The notes: generated by a model from the letters alone, not told the origin. Numbered from the stretch's first letter, positions 37,067-46,658 are shown. The stretch: DNA of 48,521 nucleotides from Pseudomonadales bacterium (GCA_022822135.1 JAJECH010000056.1:1-48521), one strand, 5' to 3'. Numbers and translations are program-made.

Positions 37067-37813
37067 TTAACTAGGAGCGGTACTGTCTCGTTCGTACCCG
37101 AAAATTCGAATCTTGACGACGTTAGTTTCGGTAATCCAAGCGCTCGTATCGACACCTGGAACGCTGATTGAATTGTCCGCAATCTGCCACGAAGTCGCTG
37201 CATTCGATCTGTCTTCGGCACCGGACTTCGTTGCCTTCAAGATGAGAATCTGATCTGGGTCCGTTACTGCAATGTGTATGAAATACTGAGTATTTGGCTC
37301 AAGTATTACGGGACTTGAAGGTGTGAATTCTGTGGGTTTACCAATGGCGACTGCTGATGTTTCGAGTATGGCGATTCGGTTCCCCGGTCGATCCCCGTTC
37401 ATGGTCCACAGGTGCAATGTGAAGCTATCGACCATCGCGTCTAGCACGAAATCTAGGTCGACCCGAGTGAGCACATAACCGGCGCTATACGGCCCAGTTG
37501 TAAAGCTCTGAAGTCGCTCATCATCAACGAACGACGTTGCGCTAGTGCTTTGTGACCAATTGGATACGAGCAAGGTTTGGGTTTGACCCTGCGCAGGTAT
37601 GAAGAGGCAGCAAATCAACGAAAGAGCGATCGGAATGATTGAGCGCTGGTAGCCCAAAGAGCCTTTATTTCTTGAACAGACGACCCTCGAAAACCACGTG
37701 AAACGATTGCGATAGGTCCGATATCCGCAGTCGCGTGCGCGCTCCATCCATCGTGCCATCCTCAGCTCCCTTCGCGTCCCAGAGCGAACAACCATATGCG
37801 TAGAGTTGGACAT
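37067..37813 (-). CDS. Secreted choice-of-anchor R-type protein
   Basis: A frame of up to 248 residues. A hydrophobic signal (IPIALSLICCLFIPAQGQ) is followed by about 170 residues of beta-sandwich character (QSFTTGPYSAGYVLTRVDL, SPVILEPNTQYFIHI), as in choice-of-anchor R domains of surface proteins. No anchor motif (PEP-CTERM) is visible at the C-terminus. The ATG start leaves an unusually long, basic stretch of about 60 residues before the signal, so a downstream start, perhaps a TTG just before GYQRSIIP, is likely. Confidence 0.6.
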   Translation of the reverse strand: MSNSTHMVVRSGTRRELRMARWMERARDCGYRTYRNRFTWFSRVVCSRNKGSLGYQRSIIPIALSLICCLFIPAQGQTQTLLVSNWSQSTSATSFVDDERLQSFTTGPYSAGYVLTRVDLDFVLDAMVDSFTLHLWTMNGDRPGNRIAILETSAVAIGKPTEFTPSSPVILEPNTQYFIHIAVTDPDQILILKATKSGAEDRSNAATSWQIADNSISVPGVDTSAWITETNVVKIRIFGYERDSTAPS

Positions 37814-37938
37814 CGTGTTCGCATCACTGATATAAGCCTAACTTGCGGCGGTTCGTTTCGAAATATTAATTGACTTGGAACCCATCGACACAATACGATA
37901 GAGAACGCACCTCAAACTCGTAAGCACTCCTGTGTGCA

Positions 37939-37956
37939 GGACACTTTGACACGGAG
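37939..37956 (+). repeat. Solitary IS end (matches IS relic at 44928)
   Basis: GGACACTTTGACACGGAG here matches GGACACTTTGACATAGAG at 44928-44945 at 16 of 18 positions. The latter is the left end of a deleted insertion sequence. No transposase is present here. Confidence 0.45.
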
Positions 37957-38064
37957 GCGACGAGTAAATCGGTGACTCTGGAAATACAACGAAGGCAGTG
38001 TGTGTTTTAGCGTGGCATATGAGTTTTGATTAGAAACTCGTAGAGCATGCGCGATTTATGTAAC

Positions 38065-38077
38065 GTTATAAAATAAC
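38065..38077. promoter_or_regulatory. Zur box-like operator
   Basis: GTTATAAAATAAC, with arms GTTAT/ATAAC within AACGTTATAAAATAACATT, matches the core of gammaproteobacterial Zur boxes. It lies 30 bases before the GTG of the MerC-like gene that precedes zur, so zinc-dependent autoregulation is likely. Confidence 0.7.
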
Positions 38078-38106
38078 ATTAAGGTTTTCGAGCCAGGTTA
38101 GGGTGC

Positions 38107-38517
38107 GTGACGACAACTACACAATCTTCGTTTTCCGAAAATCGTAACGCCCATTTAAATCTATACGCAGTCGGTATGTGCACACTGTGTTTAGCGCACT
38201 GTATTCTCTTACCTCTCGCGGCGACACTGCTTCCGATTGCCGGGTTAGTTTCGGGAGATGAGCTTGTACACAAGCTGCTTGTGCTTTTGGCGGCGCCAGC
38301 GACGATTTGGTTAGTTTACAAAGCCGTGTTAGATAAGGGAAGTTCGCTCTTTGTCTTCACGGCACTCAGCGGACTCGGACTGTTGTTGATCGCGGCGTTC
38401 GTTGAGGCACTTTCCAGATTTGAAACTTCGCTGACGCTTGTTGGCGCTACAGTACTAGCGTTGTCCCATCTACAACGATGGTTGCGTATTCGGCGCTTTC
38501 GACGATCACAAGTGTAA
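38107..38517 (+). CDS. MerC domain membrane protein
   Basis: A 136-residue inner-membrane protein with four hydrophobic segments and the MerC motif CTLCLAHCILLPLA near residue 25. MerC-type proteins carry metal ions (mercury in the mer operon) across the membrane; many genomic homologues lie next to zur and are zinc-regulated. GTG start. A Zur box lies 30 bases upstream and zur follows 114 bases downstream, so zinc transport or tolerance is the probable role. Confidence 0.82.
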   Translation: MTTTTQSSFSENRNAHLNLYAVGMCTLCLAHCILLPLAATLLPIAGLVSGDELVHKLLVLLAAPATIWLVYKAVLDKGSSLFVFTALSGLGLLLIAAFVEALSRFETSLTLVGATVLALSHLQRWLRIRRFRRSQV

Positions 38518-38631
38518 ATCTCATAATATTGTTTTAGATACTTTGTGCTTGAAGAACAGGATTGATTGATCTCAGTATCGGGTTCCAGCTGAGCGCACTC
38601 TAAAGTTACACCCTGTTCCGTAGCGGAGATA

Positions 38632-39117
38632 TTGTTGGCCAAGTCATTACAGCTTGATCCGAAATGGCGGAATTTCGCGGAAACACGTTGTGAAGCGGCA
38701 GCGGTTCGTTTGACACCCGCCCGTTGGGCTGTATATGCTGAGCTGGTGGCGAGTGAACGACCTCTCTCAGCGTATGAACTCATTGCCATTCAAGAGGATC
38801 GACAAGAGCGCAAGATCGCGCCATTAACGGTCTATCGACATCTCGATTTTTTGATTGATGTCGGTTTAGTGCACAAAATTGAGTCTGCACACACTTATGT
38901 TCCTTGCGGACATCCCGATCACGGGCACGAAAGTCAATACCTTCTATGTAGTTCGTGTGGACGCGCTGATGAAGTGGAATCAGAGAAGCTTCAAAAGCTC
39001 TTAAGCGACATGGCGGATAAACATGGGTTTAAAACCACGAAGTCTGTGGTTGAAGTGACCGGACTTTGCATGGAATGTTCGACTCTCGCGGATCAACTGG
39101 AGAACGACATCAGTTAG
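38632..39117 (+). CDS. zur: Zinc uptake regulator Zur (Fur family)
   Basis: A 161-residue Fur-family repressor. The winged-helix half contains LTPARWAVYAELVASERPLSAYELI and APLTVYRHLDFLIDVGLVHKIES. The dimer half has CGHPDHGHESQYLLCSSCGR and GLCMEC, giving the cysteine pairs of the structural zinc site. The CGHPDHGHE stretch and short length point to Zur rather than Fur. TTG start at 38632 with GGAG upstream. It would repress zinc-import genes in zinc-replete cells. Confidence 0.85.
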   Translation: MLAKSLQLDPKWRNFAETRCEAAAVRLTPARWAVYAELVASERPLSAYELIAIQEDRQERKIAPLTVYRHLDFLIDVGLVHKIESAHTYVPCGHPDHGHESQYLLCSSCGRADEVESEKLQKLLSDMADKHGFKTTKSVVEVTGLCMECSTLADQLENDIS

Positions 39118-39249
39118 CAAATTCTGACACAACACACGGTTAGGTTGCTCGCTGTTCTATCCCCTCAACAAACGTCTTGGTTGTTCAGTTCAGATCATTG
39201 AGCTGACGAACGACACGCACTGGATCCATAACGAAAGAAGGCGTCGCGG

Positions 39250-39783
39250 CTAGGATTCTTTTCTGCGAGAACGGATTTTGTCCAAGATCGTCCGTCTAAT
39301 CGAAATGAGCACTAAGAGCACGCCAATTACCAAATAGAGTGTACCTAACCAGTGTTTTAGCGCTGTAAAGAATGATGCCCATGCAACCTGTGCCTCGGAT
39401 ATGTCCGGATATGCGACCAACATTAGAGAGATCTGAACGTTCTCCATGAGATCCCAAATTCCGCCGATGATTGGTATGTACGCAAGCCACCAGGTTCCGT
39501 CGGTCGCTCGGAATCGGTAGATGAGTCCGGCGAAGAAAGTCACGTAGACGATGGGGAATAGCGTATCGAGACCCATGCTAGTCCATAGGTAGGTCCTTCT
39601 TCCGTCGTCACCGTATGCTGTCAATGCCACCATTGCTTCGTCAAACGAATAACCTGATTTCACGTCGAGTAGCTCACCCGCGATAGGTAGGTTAGGAAAC
39701 ACGAGAAACAGGATTACGACGACAAAGACCAAGGTCGCAAGGAGAGTTCCGGTCTTGCCAGAAAATTCGAAAAATCGTCTCAA
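39250..39783 (-). CDS. Membrane protein, unknown function
   Basis: A 177-residue protein with four hydrophobic segments and a basic C-terminus (RSRRKES). The TTG start overlaps the TGA of the upstream gene by four bases, a translational-coupling arrangement. No family recognised. Confidence 0.7.
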   Translation of the reverse strand: MRRFFEFSGKTGTLLATLVFVVVILFLVFPNLPIAGELLDVKSGYSFDEAMVALTAYGDDGRRTYLWTSMGLDTLFPIVYVTFFAGLIYRFRATDGTWWLAYIPIIGGIWDLMENVQISLMLVAYPDISEAQVAWASFFTALKHWLGTLYLVIGVLLVLISIRRTILDKIRSRRKES

Positions 39784-40787
39784 CTCAAATCCTCATCCTC
39801 AAGACCGGACGTTTGCGATGAACTGCAATTCTCATCAAGGAATTGCGATATCGGTAGAACACTGCTGTCGCGCATTGCGATCGCTCGATAACGTGCATTC
39901 AGTTCTTCTGAATTTTGAATTTCATAGCGGCGGGGTCGCCGCGAATAGTCAGAACACAAGCGCAGCATACGTTGCTCAATTGCAGGCACAAGAGATCGTT
40001 TGAAGTAACTTGGGTTAAGCATCTCATCCCAGAAACCGTTCACGTGCTCCGCCCACGTGAAATCGCGCCGTTTAACCAGATTACCTTCCCTGCAGGCGAA
40101 AATTGTGTCTTGGTCTTCGTCAGCGCCTTCGTACAAGAGGCCACGATAAAACAGAAAACCCTCGTAATTTGCGATTAAGTCAGCATTCGAATAGATGCCG
40201 GACAGTAAATTCCCCCAGATTAGTCCTTCCCATCTTGCAGTGAGCCGCGCAGCCTTAACTTCAGTGCCGAGACGCTGATATCGCGAGTAGAACTTGCGTC
40301 CCTGAGAGAAGAAGTGTCCGAGCTTGTCAGTGCTGATGTAAGTGCCATTTACATTAATGGTTCTCGTGAAGTTGCCGAGGCGTGCGCCACTTGATCGAAT
40401 AATCGGTGCGTCTGCGAAAACAGACTCCGCTCTATTCCTAGGAAGCCTATCGATTTCTGGAGCGAACATTGCCCAACGCTCGATCTTATCAACCCAATGG
40501 AGACCCCCGAGATCACGATACACTGCGTAGATGAACGCGCGTTCATTACATCCGCGTGACCAGTTAGAGGCGATTCGGTCAAGTGCTTCATTGACCTTTG
40601 CGTCCAAGACTTCTATGCTGTCATCAAGATCTAACTCTCGGTTCGTGTATGGATCAGTTTCTCCTCCTATTACGGGTATTTCTGCTAGACAAATTCCAAT
40701 GAATAGCGCACAAACAAGCGACGGATTCGTCAATTCGTACGGGATTAAGCGACGCTGTTGTGCGAGCTGAGACTTCGTTTGACTCAC
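39780..40787 (-). CDS. Exported protein, unknown function
   Basis: A 335-residue protein with a hydrophobic segment near residues 25-45 that could serve as a signal peptide or anchor. The mature part contains STDKLGHFFSQGRKFYSRYQRLG and SGIYSNADLIANYEGFLFYRG, which suggest a distinct conserved family, but I cannot name it. It is followed, with a 4-base overlap, by a small membrane protein on the same strand. Confidence 0.7.
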   Translation of the reverse strand: MSQTKSQLAQQRRLIPYELTNPSLVCALFIGICLAEIPVIGGETDPYTNRELDLDDSIEVLDAKVNEALDRIASNWSRGCNERAFIYAVYRDLGGLHWVDKIERWAMFAPEIDRLPRNRAESVFADAPIIRSSGARLGNFTRTINVNGTYISTDKLGHFFSQGRKFYSRYQRLGTEVKAARLTARWEGLIWGNLLSGIYSNADLIANYEGFLFYRGLLYEGADEDQDTIFACREGNLVKRRDFTWAEHVNGFWDEMLNPSYFKRSLVPAIEQRMLRLCSDYSRRPRRYEIQNSEELNARYRAIAMRDSSVLPISQFLDENCSSSQTSGLEDEDLS

Positions 40788-41106
40788 CGGAGCGCGAACC
40801 GGGAAAACGCTGTTTATTAAAACACTAATTTAGACAGAGCTCTACTAGCAGAGTTAAGTCTGTTGGCTCGATCTGTTTCAGTAGTCGTAAAGCAATCGCA
40901 TCTTTGCAGAAACAGAATCGAGTCTTAATGACCGAACAAATTGTTGATCAGATTTTGTTCGCGATGTGGGATTTCCATCTTTCTCAATCCATCGGTCAAT
41001 TAAGACGCTCTATGTAGAAACGTGACGCAAAACATGATTAAATCGCGAACTTGATGTCGGTTTGCTGAATAGAAAGATGGGGGAGTCCAACTTAGGCGGC
41101 TTACGA

Positions 41107-42510
41107 ATGTCGCCACAGGTAATGCGGGATTTAGCGGCTAAGGTGACGGAAGCCCTTATCGAACGTATCGATGGTCTGGACGACTCTAATGCTTGGGACG
41201 GAGAATTCCGGGACGTTCTCGAGCGAGCGCTCGGAGGATCGCCACCTGAGGACGAAAGGCCGGCAGAAGACGTCCTAGAACAGGTCGTACGAAACGTACT
41301 TCCGAACGCGGCACGGTTAGATCATCCTCGCTTCTTTGGTTTCGTGCCATCGTCTCCCACTTGGCCAGGTGTGCTCGCTGACTTCCTCGCTTCTGGCTTC
41401 AATATCAACTCGTGTACATGGTTGGTTTCGAGCGGGACAAGCCAACTGGAGCTCGTCGTCGTCGATTGGATGCGAAATTGGATTGGCTATCCCGAGGGTT
41501 CTGGTGGTTTGCTGACGAGTGGGGGTTCTGCGGCGAGCGTGGAAGCGTTGGTTACGGCAAGGGAAGCCGCTGGTCATCCAGAACGACCCACCGTGTATAT
41601 GAGCGATCAGAGCCATAGTGCGTTAAAACGAGCGGCGTTGATCGCCGGCGTACGTCGCGATCACATACGCATCGTTGCATCCGATAGAGATTTCCGTATT
41701 GATTTAGATAGTTTGCGAGAGCAAGTTAGCGCAGATCGAAATGAAGGACTACATCCACTCGCAATTTGTGCTAACGGAGGTAGTGCGAGTACAGGGTCGA
41801 TCGACCCGCTCGCACCGCTAGCCGATTACTGTGCTTCCGAGGAAACGTGGCTACACGTCGACGCGGCATACGGTGGTTTCGCTATGGTCACATCAGAAGG
41901 ATCAGAGCTTCTCACCGGGATCGAAAGAGCCGATTCGATAGGTATGGACGCGCATAAATGGTTCTTCCAACCGTACGAAGCAGGAGCACTTCTGGTCAAA
42001 AACGCAGAGCATCTTGAGAATGCGTTCGCGATTGGCCACGATGTACTGCAAGATACGGTGTGGGGCGCGAACCACCCGAACTTTGCGGACCGCGGTCTAC
42101 AACTAAGTCGTGCGGCACGCGCACTGAAAATCTGGATGTCAGTACAGACCTTTGGGATGGCGAAGTTTCGCGCAGCGGTGCAGAACGGATTGGATTTTGC
42201 GCGACGTGCAGGGGAGTATGTCTCGTCGAGTCCTGTGTTGGAGCTGGTGACGCCGGTGTCGCTGGGAATCGTTTGCTTTCGAGTCAATCCTGAGCAAGGT
42301 GATTACGATGAGACGATGCTGGAAGACGTGAATCGAAAAGTTCTAACTCGCGTGTTTTGGGATGAATTAGCGTTCTTCTCATCCACTACTCTGAAGGGCG
42401 TTTTCTCATTACGCCTTTGCATCATCAACCACACAACGGCTTGGGAGGATGTACAGAGAACACTAGCTCGCGTAGAGCAACTCGGTGAAGATGCATTGAA
42501 CGAAATGTGA
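41107..42510 (+). CDS. PLP-dependent group II decarboxylase (aromatic amino acid type)
   Basis: A fold-type I decarboxylase of about 467 residues. It has HPRFFGFVPSSPTWPGVLADF near the start, LLTSGGSAASVEAL for the phosphate site, HVDAAYGGFA for the cofactor aspartate, and the Schiff-base lysine in DAHKWFF (AAA at 41956). This pattern is that of aromatic-L-amino-acid decarboxylases. ATG 41107 (MSPQVMRDL) resembles the usual family start; ATG 41077 and TTG 41062 are also in frame. The preferred amino acid is unknown. Confidence 0.88.
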   Translation: MSPQVMRDLAAKVTEALIERIDGLDDSNAWDGEFRDVLERALGGSPPEDERPAEDVLEQVVRNVLPNAARLDHPRFFGFVPSSPTWPGVLADFLASGFNINSCTWLVSSGTSQLELVVVDWMRNWIGYPEGSGGLLTSGGSAASVEALVTAREAAGHPERPTVYMSDQSHSALKRAALIAGVRRDHIRIVASDRDFRIDLDSLREQVSADRNEGLHPLAICANGGSASTGSIDPLAPLADYCASEETWLHVDAAYGGFAMVTSEGSELLTGIERADSIGMDAHKWFFQPYEAGALLVKNAEHLENAFAIGHDVLQDTVWGANHPNFADRGLQLSRAARALKIWMSVQTFGMAKFRAAVQNGLDFARRAGEYVSSSPVLELVTPVSLGIVCFRVNPEQGDYDETMLEDVNRKVLTRVFWDELAFFSSTTLKGVFSLRLCIINHTTAWEDVQRTLARVEQLGEDALNEM

Positions 42511-42927
42511 GGGGATTCGAGATATCTGATACTGGGTTGCGATGACACGTTAGCCTCTGATCGATCAATGCATCATGCACGCCATTCGGGCAATGTTGAA
42601 GATCTTGTTAGTTTGTCCCAAGCGCACCGTGTCGTCGTCAACGCGCTGAAACCTGACGGTTGGAATGCGCTCGCACTACCGATTGAGAACTTGGGTAGGC
42701 TACCTTAATTCACGATGAAACCAGCGACATCGGCTTTGGAATTCCCTTAAACCAACTGAAATGGAGAATCAACAGCACACGTTTAGTGAACGGCAAATTG
42801 GATTCTTCGCGAATTCGTTCCGGCGACATGGCGCGCGGACTCTAGCTATCTAAACGATCGTCACGCTTGCTTCGGTACCGTTCGTGAAGATGAAATCTCA
42901 ATCGGGACGATTGGTATTGGTCACGGT
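42511..42927. other. Intergenic region with possible decayed coding fragments
   Basis: A 46-codon frame at 42568-42708 reads RHSGNVEDLVSLSQAH and NALKPDGWNA, faintly like the first half of a HIT-domain protein. A second fragment near 42796-42932 is open without a start. Neither is complete, and the similarity is from memory only. No terminator or RNA gene is seen. Confidence 0.25.
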
Positions 42928-44829
42928 TTAGGATGACTGTTCGTTGACGGCACGCCATGCGGCGTCAAACGCGGAATCCATGTAAGGACGAGCTTCAGAA
43001 TCAGAGTTTGCGATTGAAATTCGCCTAAATTGCGCACGGCCGATTTCATGTGGGGCTTGTCCCGCTGGCCATTCTGGATCTTCTAGCCCGAAATAGAAGT
43101 AGGCGTATCCGTGAGGTATGCGATTCACCGTGATAGCTTGGATATCTCTCACGTGATCGAATCCGTATCTACCGAGTAATGCCTGCAGCTGATTTCGGAT
43201 TTGGCGTTCGTATTCCTCGAACGGTGTTGCATAAACCTTGAATCGACCCGAACGCAAGAGTTCACGGATTGACTCTTGACCCTGTGGTGCGGGTGTAGGG
43301 GCAGACAACATGAAGATTGCCGTAGGGTCGGCAGGGTCACTCGGAGGACTGTAGCCACCGACACCGATGGGTGGTGTGGTGCTTACCCACTGAAATGGAT
43401 CCTTAGGACACTGGATTAAGTTCGTACCAATATTCGCAAAAGTACGCCCGTTACTTATTAATACGTTGGCATAGACAAAAGGAACTTTCTCGCCGTAACC
43501 GAGTGCTTCTCTTTGGTCTTCAGGAAGCTGGGGGCATATATGTGGAATCATGTCGTTGTAACAGGCGAGTACGCAATGGTTAGCAGTGATGCGTAATGGT
43601 TTCCCATCTTGAACGTAATCGACTTCTACTAGGTTTTCGGTGGATTCTCGAACGCCTACGACGGTGCTGTTTAGTCGGAGTCGTGTCGCATGTTCTTCGA
43701 GATCCAATACCTCGTAATTGAACTGCGCGGTAACGACGTCCTCGATCCCCTTCATGTCAATGGCAACTGCGGGAATCAGTTTCTGCACTAGAAGCCTGGC
43801 GATAGTCGCGTTACCGTCCGGAAACATGTGGATTTCAATCGGATCCTCTCTGAGTGCTGGAGCGAAAGCGTCCGTCAGTTTTTCCAACGGGCCTAGCGAA
43901 TTGATACCTGGTGCACCGAAAGTTATGGCTTCGAGTACGCTGTGGCTCCAACCAGTAAGCCCGTTAACCATACGTAGTGTGCTATCGAGAATGGCAGTCG
44001 TCGATTTAGCGAGACCAACTTTTTCCACGAGAAATTGGTTGTAACTGACTGTTTTACAGTATCTCTCTTTCTCACGCGGAGACATCTCGCTCAGATAGTC
44101 GCTAAACGTACCGAAGAACGAGATCAATTTCTCCTGCTCTATCTCCGGAATCGGTAGTTTCCTTAAAGCAGATCGGTAACCTCTCGCGCCGTACATGTAT
44201 AGAAACCAGCGACCTGTTGTGATAACTGATTCACCGGAGCTCGGTAGTGCTAGTCCGATCTCTTTGTCTAGATTACCCGCGAGTACGTAATTGGTTGGAG
44301 TAGCCGCTTCAATAGTCTGCAAATAGTCCTGATCTATACCTAAATCGCGTAACAATCCCGTTGCAACAGCGCTGTAATTGGAAACGCGCTCGATATTCTG
44401 GGCACCACCAATACCTAACACCATGCGACCCTTGTGATGAAACTCGTTGCGTTTCGCGTGGCCCCCAAAATCATCGTGATTATCCAGTAAGAGTATGCGT
44501 GCACTTGGTCCCATTCTTCGTCGATAGAACCACGCAGCAGCTAGTCCACTCATACCCGCACCGACAACTACGAGATCGTAGTTTTCGTTCAGCTGTTGGT
44601 AACTAGCTGGTTTTTGGCCGCTCCATGCCAAAGTATGGGCAACTTCAAAAGAGCCTTCATGACTGCCGCGCATACCTGTAAGGGTTGGTGGGTAGTATGG
44701 ATTTTGAGCGTTCTGACGCTTATCTGGACTAGCTAGTATTGAAGTGGCCGAGAGCGCGCCTAATGCGGTACTGGCTACTATCCCGTCAAGAAGATCCCGA
44801 CGAGTGATTTGAGAACACAATTTACTCAA
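42928..44829 (-). CDS. Tat-exported spermidine dehydrogenase-like FAD oxidoreductase
   Basis: A 633-residue flavoprotein. A Tat-like signal (TRRDLL at 9-14, then a hydrophobic segment) is followed by YYPPTLTGMRGSHEGSFEVAH, then the FAD-binding DLVVVGAGMSGLAAAW (about 85-100) and DNHDDFGGHAKRNEF. This order is characteristic of the spermidine dehydrogenase group. The enzyme would act in the periplasm and oxidise a polyamine or another amine. The upstream PLP decarboxylase could supply an amine substrate, but the two genes are convergent and not co-transcribed. Confidence 0.85.
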   Translation of the reverse strand: MSKLCSQITRRDLLDGIVASTALGALSATSILASPDKRQNAQNPYYPPTLTGMRGSHEGSFEVAHTLAWSGQKPASYQQLNENYDLVVVGAGMSGLAAAWFYRRRMGPSARILLLDNHDDFGGHAKRNEFHHKGRMVLGIGGAQNIERVSNYSAVATGLLRDLGIDQDYLQTIEAATPTNYVLAGNLDKEIGLALPSSGESVITTGRWFLYMYGARGYRSALRKLPIPEIEQEKLISFFGTFSDYLSEMSPREKERYCKTVSYNQFLVEKVGLAKSTTAILDSTLRMVNGLTGWSHSVLEAITFGAPGINSLGPLEKLTDAFAPALREDPIEIHMFPDGNATIARLLVQKLIPAVAIDMKGIEDVVTAQFNYEVLDLEEHATRLRLNSTVVGVRESTENLVEVDYVQDGKPLRITANHCVLACYNDMIPHICPQLPEDQREALGYGEKVPFVYANVLISNGRTFANIGTNLIQCPKDPFQWVSTTPPIGVGGYSPPSDPADPTAIFMLSAPTPAPQGQESIRELLRSGRFKVYATPFEEYERQIRNQLQALLGRYGFDHVRDIQAITVNRIPHGYAYFYFGLEDPEWPAGQAPHEIGRAQFRRISIANSDSEARPYMDSAFDAAWRAVNEQSS

Positions 44830-44920
44830 TCCACATGTTTTGGGTCAACTGATATAGTGTATGGAGTGTTGTTCACCCACGGGATTAGAGCAGCGATATT
44901 TAAGCAAATCGGTGGTTAAG

Positions 44921-45355
44921 ATCTTCTGGACACTTTGACATAGAGACTTTACGTAACAGACCGTTGAAAGTACCGTCGGCTTGTAGCTTGGCGACAAATA
45001 TTCGGGGGGAGGGGGCTTCGAAACACTATCGCCACGATCTTGACGCCTAACTGAGCATTGTGACTATCCCTACCATGCCCGGACCGTACGCGTGACCCAC
45101 TGCGGGCGGATCTGCATCGGAACGCGGAAAATCAACCTGAGCCGTGCCTTCGCCAATCAGGTGGTAGGTATCAGGGAGGTGACCGAACGCATCTGGCTCG
45201 TCAGCTTCCTAACGTATGATCTCGGGTTCTTCGATCAGGATGAAGCGCGTGTCGAGCCCGCCTCGAATCCCTTCATCATCACACCAGGAAAACTGTAAAC
45301 CATGTCTCCGGTACAAAGTGTAAAGGTTGTCCCAAGAAAGGACCCTAGTACATAG
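44921..45355 (+). mobile_element. Internally deleted IS, probably IS481-like
   Basis: Left end GGACACTTTGACATAGAG (44928-44945) and the inverted right end, ACACTTTGTACCGGAGAC on the minus strand (45304-45321), are similar inverted repeats. Between them only the C-terminal part of a transposase remains. The remnant is about 400 bases, far below a full element, and stops at the 3' end of tRNA-Ser. Confidence 0.6.
45062..45355 (+). pseudogene. Transposase C-terminal remnant (IS481-like)
   Basis: In one frame it reads YPYHARTVRVTHCGRICIG, then RKINLSRAFANQVVGIREV and RIWLVSFLTYDLGFFDQDE, the conserved tail found at the end of IS481-type transposases. A TAA stop at 45296-45298 interrupts it; the same frame then continues with TMSPVQSVKVVPRKDPST to TAG at 45353-45355. 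The catalytic core is missing. Confidence 0.75.
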
Positions 45356-45445
<90 letters not shown>

Positions 45446-45569
45446 GTGTCAATTCCAATCATCTCGATTCTGTCGAACGTATGCGCGTTCGTAGTTCAAT
45501 CGAGGTATTTACCTAAGTCAGATTTCAGTTAATTTCGAATGCACGACGCGCTTGCGACGGAGACGAATT

Positions 45570-46619
45570 TTAGGATGCGGTTTGTTCTTCGACGCTTTCT
45601 TCCTGACTATCGCGCTTCTCGGCGCCTAGGTCGTACTTCCTTAAGTAGTGCCGAAATTGATGATACGACAAGCCGAGTGCTTCGGCGGCCGAGCGCTGGT
45701 TGTATCGATTCGCTTCGAGCGCGTCATTGATCCATTTGATTTCAATCTGTTCGATTTCGTCTCTTAAATCGATCGGAAACCTAGGTGCTGCGTTAGCGTT
45801 TGGTGTACCTACCTGAGGTGTTTTGGCTAAGGGTTCTTGAGGTCGGTACGGCGATTCGAAGGGATCTAGTACGATCTGCGAAATCGGCTCATTTTCGTCA
45901 TTACGGTAAACCGCGCGTTCCACGACATTTTTGAGTTCTCTTACGTTACCTGGCCAACGATAATCGAAAAGTTCGCCCATCGCCTCATCGGTAAATCCGT
46001 GGAAGAACTCACGCTCAAGTTCCGTTGCCATGTTTATCGCGAAAAATTCGGCGAGCAGTGGAATATCGTCAGTTCGCTCGCGCAATGGTGGAATCGTGAT
46101 AACGTCGAATGCAAGTCGATCTAATAAATCGATCCTAAATCGGTCGCTGTCAGCTAGCGCGACTAAGTCTTGATTGGTTGCAGCAACGATCCGTACATCT
46201 GCAACTAAGGTTTCATTACCGCCGAGTCGCTCGAACTGACCGTATTCGATCAGGCGTAGGATCTTTTCTTGCACGCGTGTCGCAGTCGTTGCCACTTCGT
46301 CAAGAAACAATGTACCGCTATGGGCGCGCTCGAACCGCCCGACGTGGCGCTTAGCAGCACCGGTGAATGCACCCGCTTCATGACCGAACAGTTCCGATTC
46401 GAGAAGATCGTCGCTTATGGCCGCACAGTTCATCTGTAGAAATACGGAATCCCATCGGGGAGACCGATAATGAAGGCGGGACGCAAGGAGCTCCTTTCCG
46501 GTCCCTCTCTCACCGACGAGGAGAACCGGTTTAGTCAGCGCTGCTACCGCATCGACCGCATCCAATGTCTGCAGGAAGACGGCGGATTCACCAATTAGTT
46601 CGTCAGCATCGTAAGCCAT
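45570..46619 (-). CDS. pspF: Sigma-54 activator PspF
   Basis: A 349-residue enhancer-binding protein lacking a receiver domain, as in PspF. The AAA+ domain has Walker A GERGTGKE, the sigma-54-contacting GAFTGA, Walker B GTLFLDEV and the RWPGNVRELKN sensor region. A C-terminal helix-turn-helix reads QRSAAEALGLSYHQFRHYLRKYDL. It is divergent from pspA, whose product inhibits it until membrane stress. A palindrome 17 bases before its start lets it bind next to its own promoter. Confidence 0.93.
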   Translation of the reverse strand: MAYDADELIGESAVFLQTLDAVDAVAALTKPVLLVGERGTGKELLASRLHYRSPRWDSVFLQMNCAAISDDLLESELFGHEAGAFTGAAKRHVGRFERAHSGTLFLDEVATTATRVQEKILRLIEYGQFERLGGNETLVADVRIVAATNQDLVALADSDRFRIDLLDRLAFDVITIPPLRERTDDIPLLAEFFAINMATELEREFFHGFTDEAMGELFDYRWPGNVRELKNVVERAVYRNDENEPISQIVLDPFESPYRPQEPLAKTPQVGTPNANAAPRFPIDLRDEIEQIEIKWINDALEANRYNQRSAAEALGLSYHQFRHYLRKYDLGAEKRDSQEESVEEQTAS

Positions 46620-46635
46620 GTGCGTAATTTATCAG

Positions 46636-46658
46636 AAAGTGGTGGTTTTAACCACTTT
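46636..46658. promoter_or_regulatory. PspF upstream activating site (palindrome)
   Basis: AAAGTGGT and ACCACTTT form a perfect 8-bp inverted repeat around seven bases. It is about 110 bases before the expected pspA start, where PspF sites lie in enterobacteria, and 17 bases from pspF, permitting autorepression. Confidence 0.7.

Noticed and set aside
40928-41014. Small ORF with ATG in the 40788-41061 gap
   Set aside because: 28 codons, no ribosome binding site and no similarity recognised.
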